Shown in pieces: positions 26,185 to 35,105 of a stretch of DNA of 64,000 bases. The notes below the pieces were generated by a model. That model made no database searches. It saw only the letters and a list, made by a program, of their open reading frames with translations, and was not told the DNA's origin. How positions within the stretch are numbered: the first letter of the stretch is position 1; every line of letters starts with the position of its first letter. This DNA comes from CAYNEO01 sp964396245 (GTDB taxonomy: Bacteria; Zixibacteria; MSB-5A5; GN15; FEB-12). The stretch is from the NCBI GenBank assembly GCA_964396245.1, contig CAYNEO010000001.1:1-64000 (forward strand). The letters run 5' to 3'. The position numbers were made by a program, and so were the translations under genes.

Positions 26185-29040
26185 ATGAAGTTTGCGGTAG
26201 GACAAAAAGTCGGGCATTTCAAGGTTCTTCGGCGGTACGAGATCGAACCGACAATGGAGACGTACATTGCGGAGGATCTCGTGCTGGGACGGGAGGTCCT
26301 TTTCACGACCCATCCATCAGTTACCGAGCGGTCGAAACACGCGCTCTCTGATTTGCAAAATACTGTTCGGGCTATCGCCGCGCTCAGTCATCCCAACCTG
26401 GTGCCGATTTTCGAAGTATTCGAGACCGACGGCAGGCTGGTGGTGATATCGGAGACGATGGACGGGACGCGTCTCGACAAACTCATCGAGGACGGTACTC
26501 TCTCGCTCAACCAGGCGCTCGATCTTGCGATCCAGATATGCAGCGGCCTGAGCGCAGCCCATAAGGCGGGAGTTGCGCACGGGTCAATTTCCGCCACAGC
26601 CATTTCAGTGGACCACGAGAGCCGGGCGCAACTGGCGGCGTTTGTCCGGGCGAGGCTCAGAATTCTCGGGGGTGATGAATCGCCGACGGGAAAGGGTGGC
26701 GGTCCGATTTCCAAAGAGCAAGACATTCAGGATATGGGCGAGTTGCTGCGGCTTATGCTCGACCAGCAGATCAGAGATTCGAAAGATGAAGATCAACCGA
26801 TCCTGATCGATACGATCACCATATCGACCGCCGGCCTGCGGAAGGTGATCCGGAAGGCGTCGAGGGAACCGGAAAAGTCCGGATACCGAACAGTGGATGA
26901 GTTACTGGGAGATCTTCGGCGTGTCAGGGCCGAGTTGTCTCTTCGCCGCGGCGACGACCAACTGAGGGAAGTGTTCGAGGATGCAGTGATCGGGCTGTAT
27001 CGCACGACGCCGGACGGCCGCGTTGTCATGGTGAACCGTTCGTTGTTGCGCATGATGGGGTTTGATTCGATTGACGAACTGGCGTCACTGGATCTCAATA
27101 AGTCAGGTTACGCGAAGGGGTATTCGCGGGCGGAGTACATCGAGCGAATCGAGCGCGACGGGGCCGTGACCGGCCTCGAGTCGGCGTGGCTCGCCAAAGA
27201 CGGTCACCCGGTGTATGTTCGCGAGAGCGGACGAGTTATCAAGGATCGCACCGGGAGGGTCTTGTACTACGAAGGCACTGTCGAAAATATCTCCGAGCGA
27301 AAGCATATGGAGGACGCCTACCGGACTCTCGTGGATCACTCGCTCCAGGGCCTGCTTATACTCCAGGATGGCCGGGTAGTGTTCGCTAATGACACCTTCG
27401 CCCGAATGATCGGTTATTCCGTGGAAGAATTGCTGGATTTTGACGCCGAAAAATCCTCGGGAATACTGGCGCCGGACCATCGAGAGATGATTCTCCAGCG
27501 AATTGAGGAACGACTTGACGGCAAACCGGTGCCGGACAAGTACGAGTTTTCCGGTCGCCGCAAGGATGGGTCGGTTTTCTGGATGGAGGTGTATGCCAGC
27601 CTGACTCAGTACGCGGGGAAACCGGCAATCCAGGGAGCGTTTATTGATATTACCGAGCGGAAGCGCGCCGAGGAAGCGCTCAAGTACCGGATTGAATTCA
27701 AGCAGCTGATTACCAATATCTCGTCGGATTTTATCAACCTTCGGTCCGACGAGATCGACCAGGGGATACTCAATGCGCTCGAAGCTATCGGGAAGTTTGC
27801 GGGAGTCGACCGCACTCATGTTTTTCTCCTGTCGGAGGACGGCCATACGCTCAGTAACACCCACGAATGGTGTCGTGAGGGTATTGAGCCGCGGAAACCC
27901 GAATTACAGGAAATTGACCTGAGTACGATGCCCTGGGCGTTTGAACGTCTGAGCCGGTTCGAGAATATCTCGATTACATCACGGGATACACTTCCGGCGA
28001 AAGCAGCCAATGAGCGAGCCACTATGACGGCGATCGGGACCCGCTCATATATCGCCGTGCCGTTGCGCCTGGAGGACCGCCTGCTCGGAATTGTCGGCTT
28101 TGACTCGGTCCGCGCGGAGAAGACCTGGACAGAAGAGATCATATCGCCGCTGACCATTGTGGCGCAGATACTCACCAATGTTCTGGAACGAAGGCGAGCC
28201 GAGGACAGACTTCGCCGCAGTGAGTCCAATTACCGGGCGGTGGTGGAGGACCAGACCGAGTTGATCTGCCGGTACGACACGGAGATGATTATCACGTTCG
28301 TGAACGAGGCATACTGTCGATTTGTCGGCAAATCGCGAGAGGAGTTGCTCGGCGGCTGGTTCCTGTCACGGATGCCGGAAGAAGAGCGCGAGCGTTTGGC
28401 GAAGATAATTCGAGGTCTCACCGCAGAGCAGGCGGTGGCCACCGTGGAACATTCGATGGTCTCTGATTCCGGAGAGACATTCTGGCTGCAGTGGACCAAC
28501 CGGGCACTGCTCGATGAGAAGGGCCGGATTATTGAGTACCAGTCGGTGGGGCGTGATCTCACGGGGCGTAAACGGGTGGAGGAAATGCTCAGGATCACGA
28601 CCCGGGAGTTGAAGGTCGAGCGGCAGTCACTTACCGAGAAAAATATAGCGCTCAAGCAGATTCTTGATCATATCGAAAACGAGCGTCAGGATTATAAGCA
28701 ACGAATCTGTCAGGATGTGGAAACGGCACTGACGCCGTTTCTGGCGACTCTCAAGGAGGTAGCATCGCGGTCAGGTCAGGCTGATGTCGAGGCGCTGGAG
28801 GTGGAACTGAATTCGATTCTGACGCGCGACATCGATGTTTTCAAGGATCGGTATGCCAGCCTAACCTCAAGGGAAATAGAAGTTTGCGAGTTGATCAAGG
28901 AGGGATTTTCCTCGAAACAAATAGCCGATCAGCTCAATCTGTCGCTATTTACGGTGCACAAACATCGGGAACAGATTCGCCGGAAGCTTCGAATCCGCAA
29001 CAAGAGCGTGAACTTAAGCACTTACCTCAAGTCCCACTAA
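26185..29040 (+). CDS. LuxR-type transcriptional regulator with pseudokinase, PAS and GAF sensor domains
   Basis: A 951-residue soluble one-component regulator. Residues 1-255 look like a Ser/Thr protein kinase that has lost catalysis: LSLNQALDLAIQICSGLSAAH is kinase-like, but the HRD motif reads HGS (132-134) and the DFG position reads AAF. Then come PAS (about 258-375), PAS (about 381-490), GAF (about 505-670) and PAS (about 675-795), with S-box tails such as ENISERKHMEDAYR and DITERKRAEEAL. A helical linker leads to a LuxR HTH at 890-951 (LTSREIEVCELIKEGFSSKQ). There is no histidine-kinase or receiver domain. Ligand and targets are unknown. The upstream gap has no clear Shine-Dalgarno sequence. 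It is a single-gene unit. Confidence 0.88.
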   Translation: MKFAVGQKVGHFKVLRRYEIEPTMETYIAEDLVLGREVLFTTHPSVTERSKHALSDLQNTVRAIAALSHPNLVPIFEVFETDGRLVVISETMDGTRLDKLIEDGTLSLNQALDLAIQICSGLSAAHKAGVAHGSISATAISVDHESRAQLAAFVRARLRILGGDESPTGKGGGPISKEQDIQDMGELLRLMLDQQIRDSKDEDQPILIDTITISTAGLRKVIRKASREPEKSGYRTVDELLGDLRRVRAELSLRRGDDQLREVFEDAVIGLYRTTPDGRVVMVNRSLLRMMGFDSIDELASLDLNKSGYAKGYSRAEYIERIERDGAVTGLESAWLAKDGHPVYVRESGRVIKDRTGRVLYYEGTVENISERKHMEDAYRTLVDHSLQGLLILQDGRVVFANDTFARMIGYSVEELLDFDAEKSSGILAPDHREMILQRIEERLDGKPVPDKYEFSGRRKDGSVFWMEVYASLTQYAGKPAIQGAFIDITERKRAEEALKYRIEFKQLITNISSDFINLRSDEIDQGILNALEAIGKFAGVDRTHVFLLSEDGHTLSNTHEWCREGIEPRKPELQEIDLSTMPWAFERLSRFENISITSRDTLPAKAANERATMTAIGTRSYIAVPLRLEDRLLGIVGFDSVRAEKTWTEEIISPLTIVAQILTNVLERRRAEDRLRRSESNYRAVVEDQTELICRYDTEMIITFVNEAYCRFVGKSREELLGGWFLSRMPEEERERLAKIIRGLTAEQAVATVEHSMVSDSGETFWLQWTNRALLDEKGRIIEYQSVGRDLTGRKRVEEMLRITTRELKVERQSLTEKNIALKQILDHIENERQDYKQRICQDVETALTPFLATLKEVASRSGQADVEALEVELNSILTRDIDVFKDRYASLTSREIEVCELIKEGFSSKQIADQLNLSLFTVHKHREQIRRKLRIRNKSVNLSTYLKSH

Positions 29041-29189
29041 TAGGGGTCTAATTGCCCTCCCCTACGCAATAAATACGTATTCTATTCTCATTGACCATTT
29101 GTAGTATCAGGCCGTTATTCCGGATAACGTTTGAGGGTAGATGAGACAGCCGGAACGAATACTTCTGGCGCGGAAAGCGGACAAAAAAA

Positions 29190-29354
29190 CCCGGTGGCGC
29201 GAGCACGCCTGACACCGTGCGAGCACGTAATTTCACGGTGCGAGCACACTGACATCCACCGGGCGGACATCTGGAACTGACTGCAGTCTTTCTGCGCCTT
29301 CCCCTCTACGTCAAGAGAGAACCCGGCGGTGCGAGCACGTTTTTCGCCGCCGGG
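29190..29354. repeat. Structured repeat cluster built on GTGCGAGCAC
   Basis: Four copies of GCGAGCAC start at 29199, 29219, 29240 and 29331; most extend to the palindrome GTGCGAGCAC. The first three are spaced 20-21 bp and are enclosed by CCCGGTGG (29190-29197) and CCACCGGG (29256-29263). CACCGTG (29213-29219) and CACGGTG (29234-29240) form an inner stem. The fourth copy sits in the loop of CCCGGCGG (29322-29329) and CCGCCGGG (29347-29354). The related GTGTGAGCAC lies at 47088-47097 beside a terminator. This looks like a REP-like extragenic repeat family. Confidence 0.7.
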
Positions 29355-29631
29355 CACTCCTGACAAGATCTTCTATCTATTTTCAAGTAACAGATATACG
29401 AATTCGAAAGAGCCGAGTTTCTTCGGATATTACCTTTCGTGTGATACAGTCCCTTCCTCCTCTATTCTCTCAAAATATTACACTTCGCGGGTCCACTTGT
29501 CAAGGAAAGATTGGACGAGGTGGTCGGAAACCTTGATTATCGATCCGGATGACAGGTAAGACTCCGCCGAGCGGCGGCATTTGGGGTGCGCGGAGCCGAT
29601 TTTTTCCGTCCGGATGGAGAAAACGCGGCAG

Positions 29632-29662
29632 GGGCTGTCTGAATCCGGAGGTCAGGCAGCCC
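29632..29662 (-). terminator. Hairpin, probable terminator of the GYD-domain gene
   Basis: GGGCTGTCTGA (29632-29642) pairs with TCAGGCAGCCC (29652-29662) over 11 bp with one wobble and a nine-base loop. On the minus strand a GTTTTC stretch follows within about ten bases. It lies 44 bp past the GYD gene stop. Confidence 0.6.
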
Positions 29663-29705
29663 TGCTCCGACAAGCTTTCGCATCAGATGGCCGCTGACAC
29701 GACGC

Positions 29706-30056
29706 TCACTTGGTTTCGACAGTGTTCGTTCCCTTGATTTTCTCGATCTGTTCGGACAGTTCCAGAATGCGCTCATATGGGATGGCAGACCAGCTCTCTA
29801 CGATGTGACAGCCATGGGCGCGGCTCAGCATCGATACCTTGGCGGCCGTTTCATCGTCCGGCGCTTCGTAGATGTCCATGAAATCCCATTGACCGAGGAG
29901 CGCATAGTGGGCAAGGAAACGAACTTCCGGGCATGCCTCCTGAATCTGGGCGAGCCATGCCCGCGCGTTTTTGGCCCGGTCACGGAGCTTGGAGCCCACT
30001 TCGACCAGAAGTGCGTCGTGCGTACAAAGCTTGGTCATCATCACAAAAGTCTTCAT
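29706..30056 (-). CDS. GYD-domain protein
   Basis: A 116-residue soluble protein of the GYD family (ferredoxin-like alpha/beta-barrel fold). The family signature is seen in ALLGQWDFMDIYEAPDDETA, with the G-x-[WY]-D core, and in VESWSAIPYERILEL near the end. Function is unknown; members are often near stress or metabolic genes and may be small-molecule binders. The Shine-Dalgarno sequence GGAGGTG is four bases from the ATG. It stands alone, 206 bp downstream of the rhodanese gene on the same strand. Confidence 0.87.
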   Translation of the reverse strand: MKTFVMMTKLCTHDALLVEVGSKLRDRAKNARAWLAQIQEACPEVRFLAHYALLGQWDFMDIYEAPDDETAAKVSMLSRAHGCHIVESWSAIPYERILELSEQIEKIKGTNTVETK

Positions 30057-30262
30057 TTTTCACCTCCGAGTCAGTTGCCCGCCAGTGGTGATGTGCGTGA
30101 TGACGTTTGAATAGTGGATGCAGCCCTGAGTAGGAATGCCGGACAAATTCCGTGTCCGGCCCTCATATATAATATAACGTTTTTTGAAACGGACGGTAGC
30201 CTTTTCGCAGGCTCCCGGCAGAACGGCAGGTCTGCCGGTGGACACGGCCGGTTCGGGCTAAT

Positions 30263-30709
30263 TCAGTTTGCGCGTGTCTGTGAAGGTATCCCGGTGGGCG
30301 AATCGCCCGGGATAACGGTGGATTTCCAGGTGAGTATGCCGCCCTCGAGGTGGCGAATGTTCTCGTACCCGCGTTTGCTGAGTATCGAGAGCGCCATTCC
30401 GCTGCGGTGACCGCTCCGACAATACAGGACGATCCCCTGATCTTTACTCAAAGGGAAATAGCCCGACTGGATTTTGTCGAGCGGAATCAGCCGGGCTCCC
30501 GGGATGTGGCCGGCGCGATACTCCCCCGGACGGCGTACGTCGACTAATGTGAACTTCTCCCCCGAATCGATCATAGTCTGTAATTGGGCCGCCGAGACCG
30601 ACGCTCCGGGATGGTGATCAGTCCTGTCCCAGGAGTAGGAAACGATGGTCCCTGAGAGGGCGATTGCCAGAAAGGCGATGGCGAACAAGATATTACGATG
30701 CTTGGTCAT
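30263..30709 (-). CDS. Membrane-anchored rhodanese-like protein
   Basis: A 148-residue protein with an N-terminal signal anchor (about residues 7-26) and one periplasmic rhodanese domain: LVDVRRPGEYRAGHIPGA, then IVLYCRSGHRSGMAL, where the Cys is the persulfide-carrying active site. It may transfer sulfur or take part in envelope redox or sulfide handling. The active-site loop CRSGHRS is intact. The Shine-Dalgarno sequence is weak. Neighbours on the same strand are a small membrane protein upstream and a GYD protein downstream, both separated by more than 150 bp. Confidence 0.9.
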   Translation of the reverse strand: MTKHRNILFAIAFLAIALSGTIVSYSWDRTDHHPGASVSAAQLQTMIDSGEKFTLVDVRRPGEYRAGHIPGARLIPLDKIQSGYFPLSKDQGIVLYCRSGHRSGMALSILSKRGYENIRHLEGGILTWKSTVIPGDSPTGIPSQTRAN

Positions 30710-30861
30710 TGATGTACATCCACGCGCACCAGTGATGCTTTCTCAGAGCCTGTCATTTCAGCCATAGCCATATGACCGAAAAACAGGATAATTTGAGTCA
30801 TTGTTCCACAACAGGTCGATTTGAGTCCGGTCCTGTTGCGGCGGTGCCGTCGGTCTCGCGA

Positions 30862-31260
30862 CTATTCGGCGCCTTCGGCGGCGTTGCCTTTTGGAGAACG
30901 TCGGGCGGCCACGAAGGACAGAATGGCAAGAACAACAAAGATAAAGGAAAGGACGGCCATGATTGCCCGGCTGATAGCGGCGCCGAGCCGGAGCAACTGC
31001 TCTCCTTCGAACAGGCTGACCAGGGCAAAAATGCCGGAGACCGAGCCGAAGAAAGCGATGACCGCCAGAACGGCGGCGATATGCATAAGTGTCTTGCGCC
31101 GACTTTCTTCCCGGGCAAATATCCCCAACAGGAGAAATACGACGCCGAAAAAGGCCGGTATCAGGGCGGTGATGCTGGCCGTGCCGGTGACGATATATCC
31201 GATGATTCCGAGCAATATGAGCAGAATGGCATACCAGATGGTGATCCGGGGGAAATTCAT
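30862..31260 (-). CDS. Small four-helix membrane protein, unknown
   Basis: A 132-residue inner-membrane protein. Four hydrophobic segments are clear: ITIWYAILLILLGIIGYIV, a second starting ALIPAFFGVVFLLLG, a third starting IAAVLAVIAFFGSVSG, and a last containing AVLSFIFVVLAILSFVA. Between the second and third helices lies a basic loop, EESRRKT. I do not recognise a family with certainty. The start has AAGGAAAAC upstream. It precedes the rhodanese gene by 152 bp. Confidence 0.75.
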   Translation of the reverse strand: MNFPRITIWYAILLILLGIIGYIVTGTASITALIPAFFGVVFLLLGIFAREESRRKTLMHIAAVLAVIAFFGSVSGIFALVSLFEGEQLLRLGAAISRAIMAVLSFIFVVLAILSFVAARRSPKGNAAEGAE

Positions 31261-31360
31261 TGTCTGTTTTCCTTGTATTTATTGTGATAGTCGTATCTAT
31301 AACCGCCGCACCCGGGAATTGTTTACAAAAAACGGGCTCACTCGATACGGATCTGACTGA

Positions 31361-31390
31361 AAGAAGAGCGGCTGCCTTTGCGGCAGCCGC
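31361..31390 (-). terminator. Terminator of the BlaI/BlaR1-type operon
   Basis: GCGGCTGCC (31368-31376) pairs perfectly with GGCAGCCGC (31382-31390) across a five-base loop. On the minus strand it is followed by TCTTCTTTC. It lies 29 bp after the M56 gene stop. Confidence 0.78.
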
Positions 31391-31418
31391 CTAATTCAAT
31401 TACCCGATAGAGTTGAGA

Positions 31419-34286
31419 TCATTGGGCGGTTTGACGCCGTGCCTTATAGAATGCGCTGTAGAGACGATCGCGATCATAACTGGAGTTGATCGATTCGATG
31501 GCATCGACAAAATCATCCTCGAGCTGATCGTGCAGGGCGACATGGGGGGCCAATTCAGCGAGCAGTTGTCCTTTCTGGTAGTCGGACGACAGCATGGTAA
31601 CCTGGTTCAGCACGTCGCGGAGAAATTCCGGGTCCCTGTTATTGTTCCCGATCATGATTGCGAGGGTTTGTGCGGCTTCATACTCGGTCTGAATGCCGGC
31701 TACCGCTTTGAGGAAGTCATGTCGTGTTTTGGCATTGTATGAACTGACTTCGGCCAGACGCTTAAGCAACTGCGCCTTTTCGTAGCCGGAGTGCATCCTG
31801 GCAATGGTCGAAAGGATTTCCGAGATTATCTCGGGGTCAGTACCGGAATCGAATGTCCATGTGCCGAGGACACGACCCTTCTCGTAATCGGAATGGATAC
31901 CGTCGGCTGCCTTGATATAGAGAGGCATCAGTTCAGGTTTCACGCCGGTCGTTTTTATCATATCGACGAGGAGCTCTGCCTTCTCGTAATCAGAGTCGAT
32001 CGATTGGGCCAGGGTAAGTACAACTTTGGCCTGTTCCGTTGTCAGATTCGGTCGCGTACCGAGCGCCATGATCGCCCGGCGGAGTTCGTAGTCTGACTTG
32101 ATGGTCGTTACGGCCTCAAGATAGACATCGAGTATTCGCCCTCGGGAGTCGACATCCGGCGCCAGTTTTACCAACAGTTCCGCCTTCTCGTAGTCCGAGT
32201 CCATGCCGTCCACGATGGTCAGTACGGCTTCCACGGTGGCGGGATCGAGATCGCGGTCGAGGATAACCGCTTCCAGCACGCGCCGAGTTTCGTAGTCGGA
32301 GTCGATAGTGCCTGCCGCGCGAACGAAAGCGTCTGTGGGGAAGGCCCGGTCGGACCAGGTTTTTGAGGCCGCGATGAGTACTTCGGCCTTTTCATAATCA
32401 GAGCCCAACTCATCGGCGACGTGATCCACAATATCTTTCATCTCCGAGTTCGATACCGGCCCGCTTTCGAGCAGGCTGGTGAAATAGATTCGCTTGACGT
32501 AGTCGGATTTAATCTTCGAGATCTCATCGAGGACGCCGTTCACGCCAGATTTGGCCCGAATCCGTTCGACGCGACCCTCGGCGCCGATCCCGGTTTCGCG
32601 AATCAGCTCAGCGAGTATGCCGGAAAGCCACCGCTCTCCCTCATCATCGAATGGGCGTCGTTCGCCGTTTTCATAATATGTGTAGTCGACCGACGCATCC
32701 CGGTTTGCTTCGGCGATGAACCGGCGTCTCTCGCGACCGTCCCGCTCTTCGATCTCGAGGTATCCGTTCGGGGTCAAGGTGGCGATCGCGCGGTCATCAT
32801 CGGTGAACGTGATCTCGCCTTCGTATTCGGCTTTCACGCGGCGCTTGCCCTCGGAATAGGAAATGCGGTGTCGGCCGTCGCGGTCGATATTGATAGTCAC
32901 GCCATCGGCTATGGCATCGATAACATCGCCGAGAGCTTCCGCCGCCGATCGTATCATTGATGGAGCATCACCTGAAGATTCCTCGGCAGCGGCCATGACC
33001 GGCACCGGGCTGCTCCCGGGGGAATGCAGAGCACTTGTCTCTCCCGCCGACGAGTCAGTGCCGGTGGACGTGCCGGCGGCGGGGCTCTGCATGGCCCGCT
33101 CGAAATCAGCGTACACAACGGGATCGCCGGGAAGGGGAACAACCGGGATCGCCTTCACCGCGCCGAAGACCATGACGGCGCTGAGAGCAAGAGCGACGGC
33201 GATTTTTCTTTTCGGCACGCCGGTGCTCACTATTCGTTTCTTGTCCAGTATCATCTCAAACCTCGCCATAATTTGTTTTTTCGAATTAATGATCCCCGAA
33301 GACAAGGCGAGCGGTCGAGCAAGCGGGTTGACAGTGGCCAGACGGTAAAGGGTCCGGGCATAGCAACCGGGTGTCTTCAGCCGGGCGATCACGATATCAT
33401 CGCAGGCTATTTCGCGTTGCAGATCCACCTGTCTGCTCGCCCAATGAAACAGCGGGTTGAAAAATACGAAACATCGAAGGATCTGCTCGATCAGCCTGAC
33501 ACGGTCGTCGTAGCGGCAGAGGTGAGCGAGTTCGTGAATAATGACCGCATCCATGTCCTGACGGTCAACAATTGCGGGCAGATTGGGCGGGAGCAACAAC
33601 GTGCCGTGCCGCAATCCGACGGATGTGGGGCTGGTCACGTGGGGCGAGCACAGAACATGTACACGGCGTCGACAGCCGAGCCTCCGGCTCCATCGGTCTA
33701 CTATGCCCCGGATGTCGGGACTAACCGGAGTTGCCTCGGCAACCATGCGCCTCGTTTTCCACAGGGCGGTTGCGAGACGGCCGGCGAGAAACAGAAAACC
33801 GAGCAACCAGACCAGGGCGAGAGAGGCGGGGATGACACCGAGTGTCAGAGTGAGAAGGCTGCTTCGGAGGTGGCTGTCGCCTGTTGTCGGAGCAACCACG
33901 TGTTGAACTTGTACCGGCTCGCCGGGAAGTCGCGAGAGCTGTAGATCGGGCTCAAGGTTATTCCGAATGTCGGACCCGGCGGTCAGTGACGCGTAGGCAG
34001 GCTCGTGAGGCGGGTCAACCGTGACTGATTGAATGACGGTGGTTTTAGTGTGGGAATCGGTCGGCAAGACCGAGTGGGTAACGGCGCTGATTACCGGAAG
34101 AAGTACTATGGCCAGAAGGACGGCGCACCAGATAATGTGTCGTCCGGCGGCGTTGAGCCAGGACGTGAAACGAAACAACAGGTAGACGCCGAAAGTGAGA
34201 ATCAGGGCCGGCCAGAATCCGAGAAGAATCCACTCTATCGATTGATGAGCGAATCCCTGGACAGCGTTAAACAACGTTTCCATCAT
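31419..34286 (-). CDS. BlaR1-like M56 peptidase sensor with SDYEK repeats
   Basis: A 955-residue membrane sensor-protease. The N-terminal third is a BlaR1/M56 domain: helices near residues 17-40, 50-70 and 145-170, zinc motif HELAH at 251-255, and a later block REIACDDIVI. Such proteins cleave the paired repressor when the outer domain is engaged. After a helix near 350-370, a linker and a beta-rich part (460-570), residues about 590-940 hold eleven copies of a 34-36-residue helical repeat with the core I-x-S-D-Y-E-K (IDSDYEK, MDSDYEK, IHSDYEK). No penicillin-binding domain is present, so the signal is not simply a beta-lactam. The gene starts 8 bp after the BlaI-like gene, with AGGGAG upstream. 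Confidence 0.9.
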   Translation of the reverse strand: MMETLFNAVQGFAHQSIEWILLGFWPALILTFGVYLLFRFTSWLNAAGRHIIWCAVLLAIVLLPVISAVTHSVLPTDSHTKTTVIQSVTVDPPHEPAYASLTAGSDIRNNLEPDLQLSRLPGEPVQVQHVVAPTTGDSHLRSSLLTLTLGVIPASLALVWLLGFLFLAGRLATALWKTRRMVAEATPVSPDIRGIVDRWSRRLGCRRRVHVLCSPHVTSPTSVGLRHGTLLLPPNLPAIVDRQDMDAVIIHELAHLCRYDDRVRLIEQILRCFVFFNPLFHWASRQVDLQREIACDDIVIARLKTPGCYARTLYRLATVNPLARPLALSSGIINSKKQIMARFEMILDKKRIVSTGVPKRKIAVALALSAVMVFGAVKAIPVVPLPGDPVVYADFERAMQSPAAGTSTGTDSSAGETSALHSPGSSPVPVMAAAEESSGDAPSMIRSAAEALGDVIDAIADGVTINIDRDGRHRISYSEGKRRVKAEYEGEITFTDDDRAIATLTPNGYLEIEERDGRERRRFIAEANRDASVDYTYYENGERRPFDDEGERWLSGILAELIRETGIGAEGRVERIRAKSGVNGVLDEISKIKSDYVKRIYFTSLLESGPVSNSEMKDIVDHVADELGSDYEKAEVLIAASKTWSDRAFPTDAFVRAAGTIDSDYETRRVLEAVILDRDLDPATVEAVLTIVDGMDSDYEKAELLVKLAPDVDSRGRILDVYLEAVTTIKSDYELRRAIMALGTRPNLTTEQAKVVLTLAQSIDSDYEKAELLVDMIKTTGVKPELMPLYIKAADGIHSDYEKGRVLGTWTFDSGTDPEIISEILSTIARMHSGYEKAQLLKRLAEVSSYNAKTRHDFLKAVAGIQTEYEAAQTLAIMIGNNNRDPEFLRDVLNQVTMLSSDYQKGQLLAELAPHVALHDQLEDDFVDAIESINSSYDRDRLYSAFYKARRQTAQ

Positions 34287-34294
34287 TTCGCTCC

Positions 34295-34690
34295 CTACTG
34301 GTTTGGTCTGGAATAATCAGCGTCATCGATCATTTTTTTCAGTCGACGCCGCTCCTCATCTGTCAGGGATTCGTTCTTGAGGATATTGAGCATGAGCAGT
34401 TCGGGCGAATCCTCGAAGAAGCTCCTGACCACGTGCCGGACGGCTCTCGAGCGGGCCTCGTGGCGGCTGACCGCGGGCCGGTAGACATGGGCGCGGCCGG
34501 CCTTGTCGCGCGCCAGATATCCCTTCTGCTCGAGAATACGCATGGTGGTGAGAATAGTATTGTATGCCAGCGGTGGTTGCTCCTGCTGGGCGGAGACGAC
34601 ATCGGCGACGGTTGCTTCGCCAAGCTCCCAGACAACGTCCATTATCTTGAGTTCCGCTTCCGTCAAAGTGGGGGCTTTTTTTCGGGCCAT
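34295..34690 (-). CDS. BlaI/MecI/CopY-family repressor
   Basis: A 131-residue DNA-binding repressor. The winged-helix part is typical: LTEAELKIMDVVWELGEATV, then YNTILTTMRILEQKGYLARD, and RAHVYRPAVSR in the wing. The C-terminal helical part (HVVRSFFEDSPELL) should dimerise and is where an M56 partner cleaves. It probably represses its own operon and perhaps others until the sensor downstream cuts it. The Shine-Dalgarno sequence is GGAGTGAGGTG. A perfect inverted repeat at 34765-34780, overlapping a probable promoter, is a candidate operator. Confidence 0.93.
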   Translation of the reverse strand: MARKKAPTLTEAELKIMDVVWELGEATVADVVSAQQEQPPLAYNTILTTMRILEQKGYLARDKAGRAHVYRPAVSRHEARSRAVRHVVRSFFEDSPELLMLNILKNESLTDEERRRLKKMIDDADYSRPNQ

Positions 34691-35105
34691 CGGGGCACCT
34701 CACTCCATCTCTTAAAAAATTAGGACTTGCTGGTTTTAGTATACGTAAGATTCAGAAAAAGTTTAACTAATTTATTAGTTTTTCATAAAAAAGTTCGGCT
34801 GGAATCAGGCGAAGCAAGAACCCGAGATAGAAGTCGTTATGGGGCAGGTGGTTAACGACCGGTGTTGATGACGAGAAAAGCTGATCTAGAGCCGATCGGC
34901 CGTATTGCGCGTGTTGTCCGATCCTGCAGATTCAATGCACTCATTCATCTCGACATTGCTCGTGGCCGTTCTACCGGAAAGACAGTGACCGTCTTGGCCC
35001 GAATCTGGAGACGAGTTCGGCGAGCAACACAATTTGGATTGTCTGAACTACGACCGAAACAATTCTGTTTCACCAGTGCCGGGTGCCTGTAAGGGACATG
35101 AGATT
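34691..35105. other. 415-bp divergent region between BlaI-like and msrB genes
   Basis: It holds the operator/promoter of the BlaI-like operon on its left side (34720-34785). The rest should contain the msrB promoter. An open frame at 34862-35092 has no ribosome-binding site or recognisable sequence and is not called. Confidence 0.55.
34726..34780 (-). promoter_or_regulatory. Candidate operator and promoter of the BlaI/M56 operon
   Basis: AACTAAT-TT-ATTAGTT (34765-34780) is a perfect 7+2+7 inverted repeat. Read on the minus strand, a -10 box TATACT follows about 25 bases later, with a weak -35 (TTAAAC) next to the dyad. A dimeric BlaI-type repressor bound here would block the -35 region. The site lies 75-90 bp upstream of the BlaI-like start. 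Confidence 0.5.

Larger units (their letters stand above)
29041..29705. other. 665-bp convergent intergenic region with repeats and hairpins
   Basis: Between the 3' ends of two convergent genes. Frames here are short and overlap repeats, so none is called. It contains the GTGCGAGCAC repeat cluster (29190-29354) and a strong hairpin (29632-29662). The rest shows no recognised feature. Confidence 0.6.

Noticed and set aside
29199..29338. CRISPR-like direct repeats
   Set aside because: The shared unit is only 8-10 bp, spacing is 20, 21 and 91 bp, and no cas gene is present. The arrangement fits an extragenic structured repeat better.
33024..33944. 306-aa open frame opposite the M56 sensor gene
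   Set aside because: Antisense shadow; no signal, domain or ribosome-binding site.
34862..35092. 76-aa open frame upstream of msrB
   Set aside because: Arg-rich, no ribosome-binding site, and it lies where the msrB promoter should be.
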